DNA from: Sciurus carolinensis
Lineage: Eukaryota > Chordata > Mammalia > Rodentia > Sciuridae
DNA: 64,000 nucleotides
Direction: 5' to 3'
Assembly (NCBI RefSeq): GCF_902686445.1
Contig: NC_062232.1
Location: 76,959,440 to 77,023,439, forward strand
This document shows positions 1 through 12,449 of the stretch, one piece after another (positions within the stretch are counted from its first letter, which is position 1; each line of letters begins with the position of its first letter). The position numbers were made by a program, and so were the translations under genes. The notes under the pieces are model-generated. The model was not told the origin of the DNA and did not search any database. It saw only the letters and a list, made by a program, of their open reading frames with translations.

Positions 1-652
1 GAAAAAATATTTAACCTTGAAAACAAAGTTGACCAAACAGAGAAGATGGTGAGAAATCATGAACAGAATCTCCAAGAATTATGGGATATCATGAAAAGGC
101 CAAATTTAAGAATTATTGGGATTGAGGAAGGCACAGAGAAAAGCCAAAGAAATGAACAATCTATTCAATGAAATAATATCAGAAAATTTCCCAAACATGA
201 AGAATGAAATAGGAAATAAAATACAAGAAGCTTATAGGACTCCAAATACACAAAATTACAATAGACCCACATGAAGGCACATTATAATGAAAATACCTAA
301 CATACAAAATAAAGACAGAATTTTAAAGGCTGCAAGAGAAAAAAAAATCAAATTACATTCGGGGGAAACCAATATGGATATCAGCAGAGTTTTCAACCCA
401 GACCCTAAAAGCTAGAAGGTCCTGGAACAACATTTTTCAAGCTCTGAAAGAAAAAGGATGCCAACCAAGAATCTTATACCCAGCAAAACTTACCTTCAGA
501 TTTGATGACGAAATAAATCCTTCCATGATAAATGAAAGCTAAAAGAATTAACAAAAAGAAAGCCAGCATTAAAAAACATTCTCAGCAAAATATTCCATGA
601 GGAAGAGATGAAAAACAACGATGCAAATCAGCAACAGGAGGCGCTAGCCTAA
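1..652 (+). pseudogene. L1 ORF1 (RNA-binding chaperone), 3' part, broken
   Basis: ORF1p is the trimeric nucleic-acid chaperone of L1 ribonucleoprotein particles. Reading from base 1, the translation begins in the coiled-coil end (NLENKVDQTEKMVRNHEQN), followed by the RRM-like start (LRIIGIEEGTE). A frameshift follows near 130-150, and later segments (QNKDRILKAAREK-like, then FHEEEMKNN near the end) are in other frames. The natural stop TAA falls at 650-652, by comparison with the second L1 here. The upstream coiled coil and start are outside the window. It is non-functional. Confidence 0.85.
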
Positions 653-692
653 AGGAGAAACCAAGTTGTGCCAAAAAACAAAAATGAGCGAA

Positions 693-3600
693 ATGATCAG
701 GAATACATATCATATCTCAATAATAACCCTGAATGTTAATGGCCTGAACTCATCAATCAAAAGACATAGACTGGCAGATTGGATTAAAAAGAAAGATCCA
801 ACAATTTGCTCCCTGCAAGAGACTCACCTCATAGAAAGAGATATCCACAGACTAAAGGTGAAAGGATGGGAAAAAACATAACATGTACATGGACACAGCA
901 AAAAAGCCGGAGTATCCATCCTCATTTCAGATAATGTGGACTTCAAGCCAAAGTTAGTCAGAAGGGATAAAGAAGGACATTTCATACTGCTTAAGGGAAG
1001 CATAAATTAGCAAGACATAACAATCATAAATATCTATGCCCCAAATATTGGCTTACCCATGTATGTCAAACAAATCCTTCTCAATTCCAGAAATCAAATA
1101 GACCACAACACAATAATACTAGGTGATTTTAACACACCTGTCTCACCACTGGGCAGATCCTCCAAACAAAAATTGAACAAAGAAACCATAGATCTCAATA
1201 ACACAATCAATAATTTAGACTTAACAGACATATATAGAATACACCATCCAGCAAAGAGCGAATACACTTTCTTCTCAGCAGTACATGGATCCTTCCCTAA
1301 AATAGACCATATTTTATGCCACAAAGCTAATGTTAGCAAATACAAGAAGATAGAGATACTACGTTGTATTCTATCAGATCATAATGGATTGAAATTAGAA
1401 ATAAATGACAGAGTAAAAACCAGAAACTACTCCAACACATGGAGATTAGTAATACACTACTGTATGATGAATGGACAACAGAAGACATCAGGAGGGAAAT
1501 TAAGAACAGCACCTGGAGATTAAATAATACGCTATTATATGATAAATGGACAACAGAAGACATCAGAAGGGAAATTAAAAAATTCTTAGAGGTAAATGAG
1601 AACAAAGATACATCATATCAAAATCTACGGGACACTATTAAAGCATTTCTTAGAGGAAAATTTACTTCATGCAGTGCATTCAATAAAAGAAAAAATCAAC
1701 AAATAAACAACCTAACACTATAGCTCAAAGCCCTAGAAAAAGAAGAACAGAGCAACTCCAAATGTAGTAGAAGACAGGAAATAGTTAAAATCAGAGGTGA
1801 AATCAACGAAATTGAAATGAAAGAAACAATTGAAAAAATTGACAAAATAAGTAGTTGGTTCTTTGAAAAAATAAACAAAATTGATAAACCCTTAGCCACA
1901 TTAACAAAGAGAAGGAGAGAAAAACTCAAATTACTAAAATTTGGAATGAACAAGGAAATACCACGACAGATACGAGTGAAATACAAAACATAATTAGAAG
2001 CTATTTTGAAAATCTCTACTCCAACAAAATAGAAAATCTCGAAGACAGGAACAGGTTTCTAGAGACATATGTTACCTAAACTGAACCAGAAGGACATACA
2101 CAATTTAAATAGATCAATTTCAAGTAATGAAATAGAAGAAGTCATCAAAAGCCTACCAACAAAGAAAAGTCTGGGACCAGATGGGTTCTCAGCAGAGTTC
2201 TACAAAACCTTTAAAGAAGAGCTCATACTTCTCAAAATATTCCATGAAATAGAAGAGGAGGGAACCTTTCCAAACTCATTCTATGAAGCCAATATCACCC
2301 TGATACCTAAACCAGACAGAGACACATCGAGGAAAGAAAATTTCAGACCAATATCTTTAATGAATATTGATGCAAAAATTCTCAACAAAATTTTAGCAAA
2401 TCGCATACAAAAATATATTAAAAAGATAGTGCACCATGATCAAGTGGGTTTTATCCCAGGGATGCAAGGTTGGTTCAACATCCGGAAATCAATAATTGTA
2501 ATTCACCATATCAACAGACTTAAAGTCAAGAATCACATGATTATTTCGATAGATGCAGAAAAAGCATTTGATAAAATACAGCATCCCTTCATGCTCAAAA
2601 CACTAGAAAAAATAGGGATAGTGGGAACATTCCTTAACATTGTAAAAGTTGTCTATGCTAAGTCGATGGCCAATATCATTCTAAATGATGAAAAACTGAA
2701 AGCATTCCCCCTAAAAACTGGAACAAGGCAGGGATGCCCTCTTTCACCACTTCTATTCAACATTGTCCTTGAAACTCTAGCCAGAGCAATTAGGCAGACC
2801 AAAGAAATTAAAGTGATATGAATAGGAGAAGAAGAACTCAAACTATCCCTATTTGCTGATGACATGATTATACTTTTAGAGGAACCTGGAAATTCCACCA
2901 GAAAACTTTTAGAACTCATAAGTGAATTCAGTAAAGCAGCAGATATAAGATCAATGCTCATAAATCTATTGCATTTTTATACATAAGTGATGAATCCTCA
3001 GAAAGAGAAATTAGGAAAACTACCCCATTCACAATAGCCTCGAGAAAAACAAAATACTTGGGAATCAATCTCACAAAAGAGGTGAAAGACCTCTACAATG
3101 AGAACTACAGAACACTAAAGAAAGAAATTATAGAAAACCTTAGAAGATGGAAAGATCTCCCATGTTCTTGGATAGGCAGAATTAATATTGTCAAAATGGC
3201 CATACTACCGAAAGTGTTATAGAGATTCAATGCAATTCCAATTAAAATCCCAATGACGTACTTCACAGAAATAGAGCAAGCAATCATGAAATTCATCTGG
3301 AAGAATAAGAAACCCAGAATAACTAAAGCCATCCGTAGCAGGAAGAGTGAAGCAGGGGGTATCACAATACCAGAACTTCAATTATACTACAAAGCAATAG
3401 TAACAAAATCAGCATAATATTGGCACCAAAATAGAAAGATATATCAATAGTACAGAATAGAGAACATGGACACAAACCCAAAAAAATACAATTTTCTCAT
3501 ACTAGACAAAGGTGCCAAATATATGTAATGGAGAAAAGATAGCCTCTTCAACAAATGGTGCTGGGAAAACTGGAAATCCATATGCAACAAAATGAAACTA

Positions 3601-4578
3601 AACCCCTATCTCTCATCCTGCAAAACATCAACTCAAAATGGATAATGACCTTGGAATCAGACCAGAGACCCTTCATCTTATAGAAGAAAGAGTAGGTCCA
3701 AATCTTCAACTCGTTGGCTTAGGATCAGACTTCCTTAACAGGACTCCCAGAGCACAAGAAATAAAAGCAAGAATCAATAACTGGCATAGATTCAAACTAA
3801 ATAGCTTTCTCTCAGCAAAGGAAACTATCAGCAATGTGAAGAGAGAGCCTATGGAGTGGGAGAAAATCTTTGCCACTCATACTTCAGATAGAGCACTCTT
3901 TTCCAGAATATATAAAGAACTCAAAAAATTCTACACCAAGAATACAAATAACCTAATCAACAAATGGACTAAGGATATGAACGGACACTTCACAGAAGAA
4001 GATCTATAAGCAATCGACAGATATATGAAAAAATGTTCAACATCTCTAGTAATAAGAGAAATGCAAATCAAAACTTCCATAAGATTCCATTTCACCCCTA
4101 TTAGAATGGTGATTATCAAGAATACAAGCAACAGCAGGTGTTGGTGAGGATATGGGGAAAAAGGTACACTCATACATTGCTGGTGGGGCTGCACATTAGT
4201 GCAGTCACTCTGGAAAGCAGTGTGGAGGTTCCTTAGAAAACTTGGAATGGAACCACCACATGACCCAGCTATCTCACTCCTTGACCTATACCCAAAGAAC
4301 TTAAAATCAGCATGCTACAGAGATACAGCCACATCAGTGTTCATAGCTGCTCAATTCACAATAGCCAGATTATGGAACTAAACTAGATGCCCTTCAATTG
4401 ATGAATGGATAAAGAAACTGTGGTATATATATATACAATGGAATATTATTCAGTCATGAAGAATAATAAAATTATGGCATTTGTAGGCAAATGGATGAAA
4501 CTGGAGAATATCATGCTAAGTGAGATAAGCCAATCTTAAAAAACCAAAGGACGAATGATCTCGCTGATAAGCGAATGA
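693..4578 (+). pseudogene. L1 ORF2 (endonuclease/reverse transcriptase), broken
   Basis: ORF2p supplies the nicking endonuclease and reverse transcriptase for target-primed reverse transcription. I start it at the ATG at 693, which aligns with the start in the second L1. The AP-like endonuclease lies at about 693-1400, with NVNGLNSS, SLQETHL, GDFN and SDHNGL catalytic-motif regions visible. An extra 75-bp duplication follows (1437-1585). The RT domain lies at about 2070-3200 and includes [25 protein letters not shown] and FADDM (2852-2866). The C-terminal Cys-rich region is near 4130-4200, where one cysteine is replaced and a stop occurs. There are frameshifts or stops near 879, 1008, 1440, 1520, 1720, 2819, 2990, 3221, 3415, 3640, 4006 and 4378. 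The last codons of the family sequence end at 4578. Confidence 0.92.
1437..1585 (+). repeat. 75-bp tandem duplication inside L1 ORF2
   Basis: Two adjacent copies, 1437-1510 and 1511-1585, each encode a TWRLNNTLLY...TTEDIRREIK block of 25 codons. The first copy has lost one base. The other L1 in the window has this block once. The unit lies between the endonuclease and RT domains. Confidence 0.85.
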
Positions 4579-4800
4579 TGACACATAATGGGGGGTGGGA
4601 GAGGGGCAAGAATGGAGGAAAGAGGGACTGTATGGAGGCAAAAGAGGAGTGGGAGGGGTGAGGGGACGGAAAAAATAGCAAAATGAATCAAAAGCTATTA
4701 CCCTATGTTAATGTATCATTACACAAATGGTATGCCTCTACTTCATGTACAGAGAAACAAGATGTATCCATTTGTTTACAATAAAAATAAATTTAAAGAA

Positions 4801-5044
4801 AAAAGAATAAAGAATAAGAAAATGTGATCGGAATATGCAAGTACAATAGAACATTAAGAGATATAATTTATGGCTCAAACATATTTAGAAAGGAGCAGAG
4901 AAACAGGCTTATGACATTGGAAGTGTACAATAAAACAATAGTAGAAAAATTTTCAAACCTTGGGAATGAGATGGACATCCAGATATTGGATACAATTAAC
5001 ACCAAAAACAGATAAGATAAGGATAAAAACCTCTTCATGATACA
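4801..5044. other. Unique sequence between L1 and LTR
   Basis: AT-rich DNA with one short open frame (4824-5015) that resembles nothing I recognise. I see no gene or repeat. Confidence 0.5.
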
Positions 5045-5254
5045 TTATAGTTTGTGTTAGTTTTTTTGTTCCTGTTATGCAAATACCTGAGAAGAACAAC
5101 TTAGAATGGAGAAGATTCATTTTGGCTCAGGGTTTCAGAGGATTCAATCCAGCAGACTTCAAGGCAGAAATATGGCAAAAGGGTGGGCATTAGAAAGCTG
5201 ACCAGCTCACAGTAGCCATGGAGGAGAGAGGGAGAAAGAAGGAGGGAGGGGCAG
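5045..5254 (-). mobile_element. MaLR/ERVL-type LTR, partial, cut by assembly gap
   Basis: The order of short blocks (TTTTGGCTCAGGGTTTCAGAGG, then a GCAGAAATATGGCA-like block, then AGCCATGGAGG) matches the 3' half of the LTRs at 25112-25558 and 26930-27381 in the same (-) orientation. The remaining half is expected inside the N gap. Call based on similarity to sibling copies in this window. Confidence 0.6.
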
Positions 5255-5754
5255 NNNNNNNNNNNNNNNNNNNNNNNNNNNNNNNNNNNNNNNNNNNNNN
5301 NNNNNNNNNNNNNNNNNNNNNNNNNNNNNNNNNNNNNNNNNNNNNNNNNNNNNNNNNNNNNNNNNNNNNNNNNNNNNNNNNNNNNNNNNNNNNNNNNNNN
5401 NNNNNNNNNNNNNNNNNNNNNNNNNNNNNNNNNNNNNNNNNNNNNNNNNNNNNNNNNNNNNNNNNNNNNNNNNNNNNNNNNNNNNNNNNNNNNNNNNNNN
5501 NNNNNNNNNNNNNNNNNNNNNNNNNNNNNNNNNNNNNNNNNNNNNNNNNNNNNNNNNNNNNNNNNNNNNNNNNNNNNNNNNNNNNNNNNNNNNNNNNNNN
5601 NNNNNNNNNNNNNNNNNNNNNNNNNNNNNNNNNNNNNNNNNNNNNNNNNNNNNNNNNNNNNNNNNNNNNNNNNNNNNNNNNNNNNNNNNNNNNNNNNNNN
5701 NNNNNNNNNNNNNNNNNNNNNNNNNNNNNNNNNNNNNNNNNNNNNNNNNNNNNN
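5255..5754. other. Assembly gap (500 N)
   Basis: An uninterrupted run of exactly 500 N. The round number suggests a scaffold gap of arbitrary or estimated size. The 5' half of a MaLR LTR and the 3' end of the following L1 are expected in it. Open frames drawn across the gap are artefacts. Confidence 0.98.
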
Positions 5755-8627
5755 GTCCTTGATCCATTGTGAGTTGAGTTTTGTGCAGGGTGAGAGATAT
5801 GGGTTTAGTTTCATTCTGTTGCATATGGATTTCCAGTTTTCCCAGCACCATTTGTTGAAGAGGCTATCTTTTCTCCATTGCATATTTTTGGTCTAGTATT
5901 AGAAAATTGTACGTATTTGGGTTTATGTCCGTGTCCTGTATTCTGTACCATTGATCTACCTGTCTATTTTGTTGCCAATACCATGCTGTTTTTGTTACTA
6001 TTGCTTTGTAGTATGGTTGAAGTTCTGGTATTGTGATACCCCCTGTTTCATTCTTCCTGCTAAGGATTGCTTTAGCTATTCTGGGTTTCTTTTTCTTCCA
6101 GATGAATTTCATGATTGCTTGCTCTATTTCTATAAGGTACGTCATTGGGATTTTAATTGGAATTGCATTGAATCTGTATAGCACTTTTGGTAGTGTGGCC
6201 ATTTTGACTATTAATTCTGCCTATCCAAGAACATGGGAGATCTTTCCATCTTCTAAGGTCTTCCTTAATTTCTTTCTTCAATGTTTTGTAGTTTTCATTG
6301 TAGAATCTTTTACCTCTTTGGTTAGATTGATTCCCAAGTATTTTATTTTTTTTTTGAGGCTATTGCAAATGGAGTTGTTTTCCTCATTTCCCTTTCAGCT
6401 GTTTCATTGCTTGCGTATAAAAATGCTTTAGATTTATGTGTGTTGATTTTATAGCCTGCTATTTTGCTGAATTCATTGATGAGGTCTAGAAGTTTCTGGA
6501 GGAGGTTTTTGGATCCTCTAAATATAGAATCATGTCATCTGCAAATAGTTACAGTTTAAGTTCCTCTTTTCCTGTTCATATCCATTTAATTTCTTTAGTC
6601 TGCCTAATTGCTCTGGCTAGAGTTTTGAGGACAATGTTGAATAGAAGTGGTGAAAGAGGACATCCCTGTCTTGTTCCCATTTTTAAAGGGAATGGTTTCA
6701 GTTTTTCTCCATTAAGAATGATGTTGGCCATGGACTTAGCAAAAATAGCCTTTATAAAGTTCAGGTATGTTCCTACTATCCCTATTTTTTCTAGTGTTTT
6801 GAGCATGAAGGGGTGTTGCATTTTTTCGAACGCTTTTTCTGCGTCAACTGTAATAACCATATGATTCTTATCCTTAAGTCTATTGACATGTTGGATTACG
6901 TTTATTGATTTATGAATGTTGAACCATCCTTGCATTCCAGGGACGAACCCCACTTGATCATGGTGCACAATTTTCTTAATATGTTTTTGGATGCGGTTTG
7001 CCAATATTTTGTTAAGGATCTTTGCATCAAGGATATTGGTCTAAAATTTTCTTTCCTTGATGCGTCTTTTCCTGGTTTGGGTATGAGGGTGATAGTAGCT
7101 TCATAGAATGAGTTCGGTAGGGTACCCTCCTTTTCTATTTCCTGGAATACTTTGAGAAGTATTGGAATGAGTTCTTCTTTGAAGGTCTTGTAGAACTTGG
7201 CTGAGAATCTGTCTGGTCCTGGGCTTTTCTTGGATGGTATATTTTTAATGGCTACTTCTATTTCACTGCTTGATATTGATCTGTTTAAATCGTGTATGTC
7301 TTCCTGGTTCAGTTTGGGAGGAGCATATGTCTCTAGAAATTTGTCAATGTCTTCGGCAGTTTCTATTTTGTTGGAATACAGATTTTCAAAGTAGCTTCTC
7401 ATTATGTTCTGTATCTCAGTGGTGTCTGTCATGATATTTCCTTTTGCATCATGTATTTTAGTAATTTGAGTCTTCTCTCTCCTTCTCTTTGTTAGTGTGG
7501 CTAAGGGTTTGTCTATTTTGCTAACTTTCTCAAAGAACCAACTTTTTTTTATCAATTTTTTTGAATTGTTTCTTTTGTTTCAATTTCATTGATTTCAGCT
7601 CTAATTTTAATTATTTCCTGTCTTCTACTACTTTTGCTGTTATTCTGTTCTTCTGTTTCTAGGACTTTGAGCTGTAATGTTAGGTCATTTGGTTGTCGAC
7701 TTTTCAATCTTTTCTGGAATGCACTCCATGCAATGAATTTTCCTCTTAGTACCACTTTCATAGTGTTTCAGAGATTTTGATATGTTGTATCATTGTTCTC
7801 ATTGACCTCTAAGAATTTTTTAATCTCCTCCCTGATGTTTTTTGTTATCCATGTTTCATTCAATAACATATTATTTAGTTTCCAAGTGTTGGAGTAATTT
7901 ATCCTTTTTATTTTGTCATTGATTTCTACTCTCAGTCCATTATGATCTGATAGAACAGAAGGCAGTATCTCAATTTTTTGGCATTTTCTAAGAGCTGCTT
8001 TGTGGTATAACACATGGTCTATTTTTGAGAAGGTTCCATGTGCTGCTGAGAAGAAAGTGTATCCACTCGTTGATGGATGGAATATTTTATATATGTCTAT
8101 TAAGTCTAGGTTATTGATTGTGTTATTGAGATCTATGGTTTCTTTGGTTGGATTTTGTTTGGAAGATCTATCTAATGGTGACAGCGGTGCGTTAAAGTCA
8201 CCCAGAATTATTGTGTTGTGGTCTATGTGATTCTTAAAATTGAGAAGGATTCGTTTGATGTACAAGGATGCACCATTGTTTGGGGCATAAATATTTACTA
8301 TCATGTCTTCCTGATTTATGGTTCCCTTAAGCAATATGAAATGTCCTTCTTTATCCCTTCTGAATAACTTTGGTTTGAAGTCCACTTTATCTGATATAAG
8401 GATGGAAACCCCCGCTTTTTTACTGAGTCCATGTGCGTGGTAGGTTTTTCCCATTCTTTCACCTTTAGTCTGTGGATGTCTTTTTCTATGAGATGAGTCT
8501 CTTGCAGGCAGCATATTGTTGGGTCTTTCTTTTTAATCCATTCTGCCAGTCTATGTCTTTAGATTGATGAGTTTAGGCCATTAATGGTCAGGGTTATTAT
8601 TGAGATATGATTTGTATTCCCAGTCAT
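5755..8627 (-). pseudogene. L1 ORF2 (endonuclease/reverse transcriptase), broken and incomplete
   Basis: The start codon is read at 8627-8625 (product begins MTGNTNHIS). The endonuclease region has CCLQETHL-, [10 protein letters not shown] and SDHNGL-type motifs (8540-7900). RT motifs follow: [25 protein letters not shown] (6680-6620) and FADDM (about 6550-6530). Open stretches 7768-8514, 7552-7761, 6902-7555, 6576-7004 and 5864-6202 lie in different frames, so there are several frameshifts, plus stops near 6575 and between 6570 and 6205. The C-terminal Cys-rich region is absent because the gap intervenes. Confidence 0.9.
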
Positions 8628-8682
8628 TTGGCTTATTTTTGGTTTTTAAGTTGGCTTGGTTTCTCCTTTGAGTGGTTTTTCT

Positions 8683-9702
8683 CTAAGGTAGTTCCTCCCT
8701 TTGCTGACCTCCATTGTTGTTTTTCATTTCCTCCTCATGGAATATTTTGTTAAGAACATTCTGTAGTGCAGGCTTTCTATTTGTAAATTCTTTTAACTTT
8801 TGTTTATCATGGAAGGATTTTATTTCATCTTCAAATCTGAAGGTTAGTTTTGCTGGATATAGGATTCTTGGTTGGCAACCATGTTCTTTCAGAGCTTGAA
8901 ATATGTTGGTCCTGGCCCTTCTAGCTTTTAGAGTCTAGGTTGAGAAGTGGGCTGCTATCCCTATTGGTCTCCCCCTATATGTAATCTGATGCTTTTCTCT
9001 CGCGGCCTTCAAAATCCTATCTTTATTTTGAATGTTAGCCATTTTCATTATAATGTGCCTTGGTGTGGATCTGTTGTGATTCTGTGCATTTAGTGTTCTG
9101 TAAGCCTCTTGTATTTGATTTTCCATTTCATTCTTCAGGTTTGGGAAATTTTCTGATATTATTTCATTGAATAGGTTGTTCATTCCTTTGGTTTGTGTCT
9201 CTGTGCCTTCCTCAATCCCAATAATTCTTAAATTTGGCCTTTTCATGATGTCCCATAGTTCTTGGAGATTCTGTTCATGATTTCTTACCATCTTCTCTGT
9301 TTGGGCAACTTTATTTTCAAGATTAAATATTTTGTCTTCATTGTCTGAGGTTCTGTCTTCCATGTGGTCTAGTCTTTTGGTGATGCTTTCCATTGAGTTT
9401 TTTATTTGGTTTATTGTCTCCTTCATTTCAAGGATTTCCATTTGGTTTTTTTTTGAGAATCTCTATCTCTTTGTTGAAACAATCTTTTGCTTCCTGCAGG
9501 TGTTCTTTCAGCTTATTGGTATTATCATTCATTGCCTGCATTTGCTCTCTTATCTCATCCTTTGCTTCATGAATCATCTTAATCATGTATAATCTGAAGT
9601 CCTTTCCTGACATTTCTTCTAACATACTGTCATTGGATTCTATTAATATAGAATCTAGATTTGTTTAGATCATTTTCTTCCCTGTTTTTTCGTGTTGTTC
9701 AT
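8683..9702 (-). pseudogene. L1 ORF1 (RNA-binding chaperone), broken
   Basis: A plausible start ATG at 9702-9700 reads MNNTKKQGRK, then a frameshift and a stop at about 9660 follow. The frame continues from 9625 (MLEEMSGKDFRLY). A long predicted coiled coil rich in E, K, Q, N and L (about 9600-9270) is broken by a frameshift at the T-run near 9440. The RRM-like part (LRIIGIEEGTE, 9230-9190) and C-terminal domain follow in one open stretch, 9441-8935. A stop at 8937-8935 interrupts the last ~85 codons, and the natural stop is at 8685-8683. Only a few changes separate it from an open frame. It is inactive as it stands. Confidence 0.85.
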
Positions 9703-9845
9703 GTATCTTCCTCTTTAGCAGTACAGATCTGGGATATTGCAGATTTCCCCCTACAGGCTTACAGTAGCCCTATAGATTTCCAAAACCCTTTCTTTAAGGG
9801 GAGATCAATATTAGCAGTGGCCAAATCAGACACTATGCAATCCTA

Positions 9846-12449
9846 GACCAAATAGCCCCTATGGGGACAATAACAAAATTGTCATAATAAACAAAATGAG
9901 TTCCAATATTATCTTCAGGAAAACAAACAGGTTTGCAATAAGGTCTGTAGTTTCTAATGGAGGACAAAGAGGATGCAGAGGGATGTAGAATGTGGCTGTT
10001 AATGGGATAAGAAAAGACTATACAGAAGTTCTAGAAAATAGAAAGGGTGAGAGTGTAATAAAAAATTAGATTCATTTTTTTTCTATCCATTCACAATGTC
10101 CCTATATTTCTAAATCCCAAAATGTTGATACTTAATTATCATTATTGTATTCTTTCCAGCTAACCTCATGCTGAATCTTGAACTTATTAATTATCCTAGG
10201 GAAAATTACATGGATTCTTAATGAATAAAATTGCTAATAATCTTGTTACTTACAAGAAATGTATATAATTATTATGTGTTTACTTGTTGGAGGGATCATG
10301 AGATCCATTTAAAATTTTCAGTCTTTAGTGCGTTATTCACATATGAATTATATATGTTCACATGTTTGATTGATATGTTCTCTTATTGCAATTACATAAA
10401 GGTGTGGTGCATATATGCATAATTCTCTCTAATGAATTATCTAGTTGAGAAACACTAGAGAACATGTATAAAATGACAGATGTTTGTGAAATAGGGATCA
10501 AAGACTGGGAATATAACCAAATATTTTTAGGCTACTTTTTTGGAAACCTAAAATCTTAGCTGATCATCCAAATAAATAATTTATGCACATATCCATCATC
10601 AAAATCACACTACAAGGTAACCTTATCAAGGAAAATAGTAGGTTCACACACACACACACGGATACAACTCCTATCCATTTATATGAATGTTAGACTAAAT
10701 AAAGATGAAATAAAAGCTGAATTAGATCTCCCTTGTCTGGTACTCTTTCTCAGTGTTTCAGTGCTTATTCTCAGAAACATTGCAGCAAAGTTCTTCTCAC
10801 CTTTTACTGTAATATGTGCTGTGAATACAATAAGTCAACCAACTTCCATACATTGATAGAGCTATTTTCATGGGACTTCTTGTGTGTATATAGAGTAGCC
10901 TGTTCTGTATTTTCTATATTCTTTCCATATTTTCCATATTCTTTCCTACTTGTCCTCAACCGGTTTGCCTATATATTCATTCTTCACTCTTACTCTACTT
11001 TGTTCTGTTTAGAAGGTGGCTTGACCACTTTGGATTGTTTCTCAGTCCCCTGTCTGTTGACTTCAACATAAGAGGAGTTATAGTGAGAGATTGGAGGGTA
11101 GGACAAGTAGTTGATTATCTATTGTGACTTCAGTCACTGCCAGATGGCCAGATAGTTCTGCCATAGTTTAGCTTTCATTTAGCAAAAGTATGTGACATCT
11201 CTCTGCCGTAGAACTGGCAGAGGATTCCTGCTACTGCCAATATGTTGGTTACATCACTGCCTCTCATTGGCTTTTCAGCTCTTTCATCAACTGGGGGAAA
11301 AAATAACCTACATCAAAGTCCATCTGCTTTAAATGTTCAGTGTTTTCTTTTCTGGTTTCGTCTTTGTTGATCAGACAAGAGTTAATATACATGCAATGAG
11401 GCATTTTGGTGGATTGGTTAGACAATAGGGGAAACTTGGAAAATAAACTACATATTTCAGAATATTTACTTTCTTCTGAGTAAACATATCTCCCACTACC
11501 ACAATAATCTTGGATTTTAAGATACTATTAAATAGGTATAGACTTTCTGTATATTTTGATAATACTAACCATCTATTAGCGTGGAAGTTTTCATTCTTCT
11601 TTTAGTTATGTTGTCTGCTTTCTTCCAATGAGAGAAACTGTTTCAATGAATCATTAGATGAAATTTAACCAGTACTTTTCACTGTAGAAAATCAACCACT
11701 CACCATATATTTGTTGAATTCTTTCTGTGTAAAAAACATGGCTATTGGATTAGGAAAGAGAGAGACATAAGAATTCATATATAAAGAAAAAAGTGAAAAA
11801 ACTAAAATGTATCAACCACCTTTTCTGTGAAATGTTTACTGATCTCTAAAGAAAAGCATTGAAATTTGAATTTAGAAACTTTGTCTTGATTAACTTCTAT
11901 ACAGAGATAAAAATGGATTAACTTATTTATTTTTACAAGCAGAGAGAACCTATTACTCCCATGTTAACTGCAGCTCCTAAATTGTCCCTTATCTTTTTCA
12001 TGATAGCATTTGTAAGCTAACACTTTGCTTTGAGTGCCTTTCATTCTACTCACATATTTTTGTATGAGAAAAACTGAAGCCAAAGAATCAGTTTGAAGAG
12101 AACGTAATTTACATCTGAATCAGAAAATACCATAGTTGACTTGATTATAATGTGCCATTTTTTAATTCAGAGACTTAAACATGTCTTTCCCAACGCTATA
12201 GCAATAATAATAAAATAATAAAATAATAAAATCTAATAATAAAATCCTCTGGATTATGCATATTTTATAATATGGAGCTACATAAAACAGAAAGATAATG
12301 AATGCTAATTTTTTGATCTGAGGGTATTCAAACACTCCCCCAATGTAACATGAACAATGAAACATGGTTTAACGGGGTTTAATGTTTAATGTTTTATTGT
12401 TACAGTTTCTGATTTTTCTTCCTAAGAAAATAAACTTGTGATGTGCTTT
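9846..12449. other. Unique intergenic sequence
   Basis: About 2.6 kb of AT-rich DNA. I see a short (CA)n run at 10645-10659 and an A/T trinucleotide-like run (12205-12245). Open frames here are short and lack codon bias or family resemblance. No gene is supported. Confidence 0.6.

Larger units (their letters stand above)
1..4800 (+). mobile_element. LINE-1 (L1), near full length from ORF1 onward, inactive
   Basis: The element runs past the left edge of the window. It holds the 3' two-thirds of ORF1, a ~40-bp spacer, all of ORF2, and a 3'UTR (about 4579-4800) with a G-rich stretch, ending in an A-rich tail that contains AATAAA-type signals. The sequence shows many in-frame stops and frameshifts in both ORFs, so it cannot retrotranspose autonomously. 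Its 3'UTR lacks the telomere-like insert seen in the copies at 19341 and 57527, which points to a different and probably older subfamily. A target-site duplication cannot be judged because the 5' end lies outside the window. It is convergent with the second L1 (5755-9845) across the gap. Confidence 0.95.
5755..9845 (-). mobile_element. LINE-1 (L1), near full length, minus strand, inactive
   Basis: Reading leftward from about 9845, the element has a possible 5'UTR remnant (about 9703-9845), then ORF1 (9702-8683), a 55-bp spacer, and ORF2 from 8627 until it meets the gap at 5755. The last ~270 codons of ORF2 and the 3'UTR are missing, either in the gap or truncated. Both ORFs are broken but the divergence looks moderate, as long open stretches remain (for example 7768-8514 and 8935-9441). 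The exact 5' boundary is uncertain. Confidence 0.92.

Noticed and set aside
1094..1345. Open frames antisense to L1 ORF2 (here and at 5951-6864, 7589-9592, 58950-59271)
   Set aside because: They are antisense shadows of the L1 ORFs with no independent support.
5101..5883. Long open frames spanning 5101-5883 on both strands
   Set aside because: They consist mostly of N from the assembly gap; the real ends are LTR and L1 sequence.
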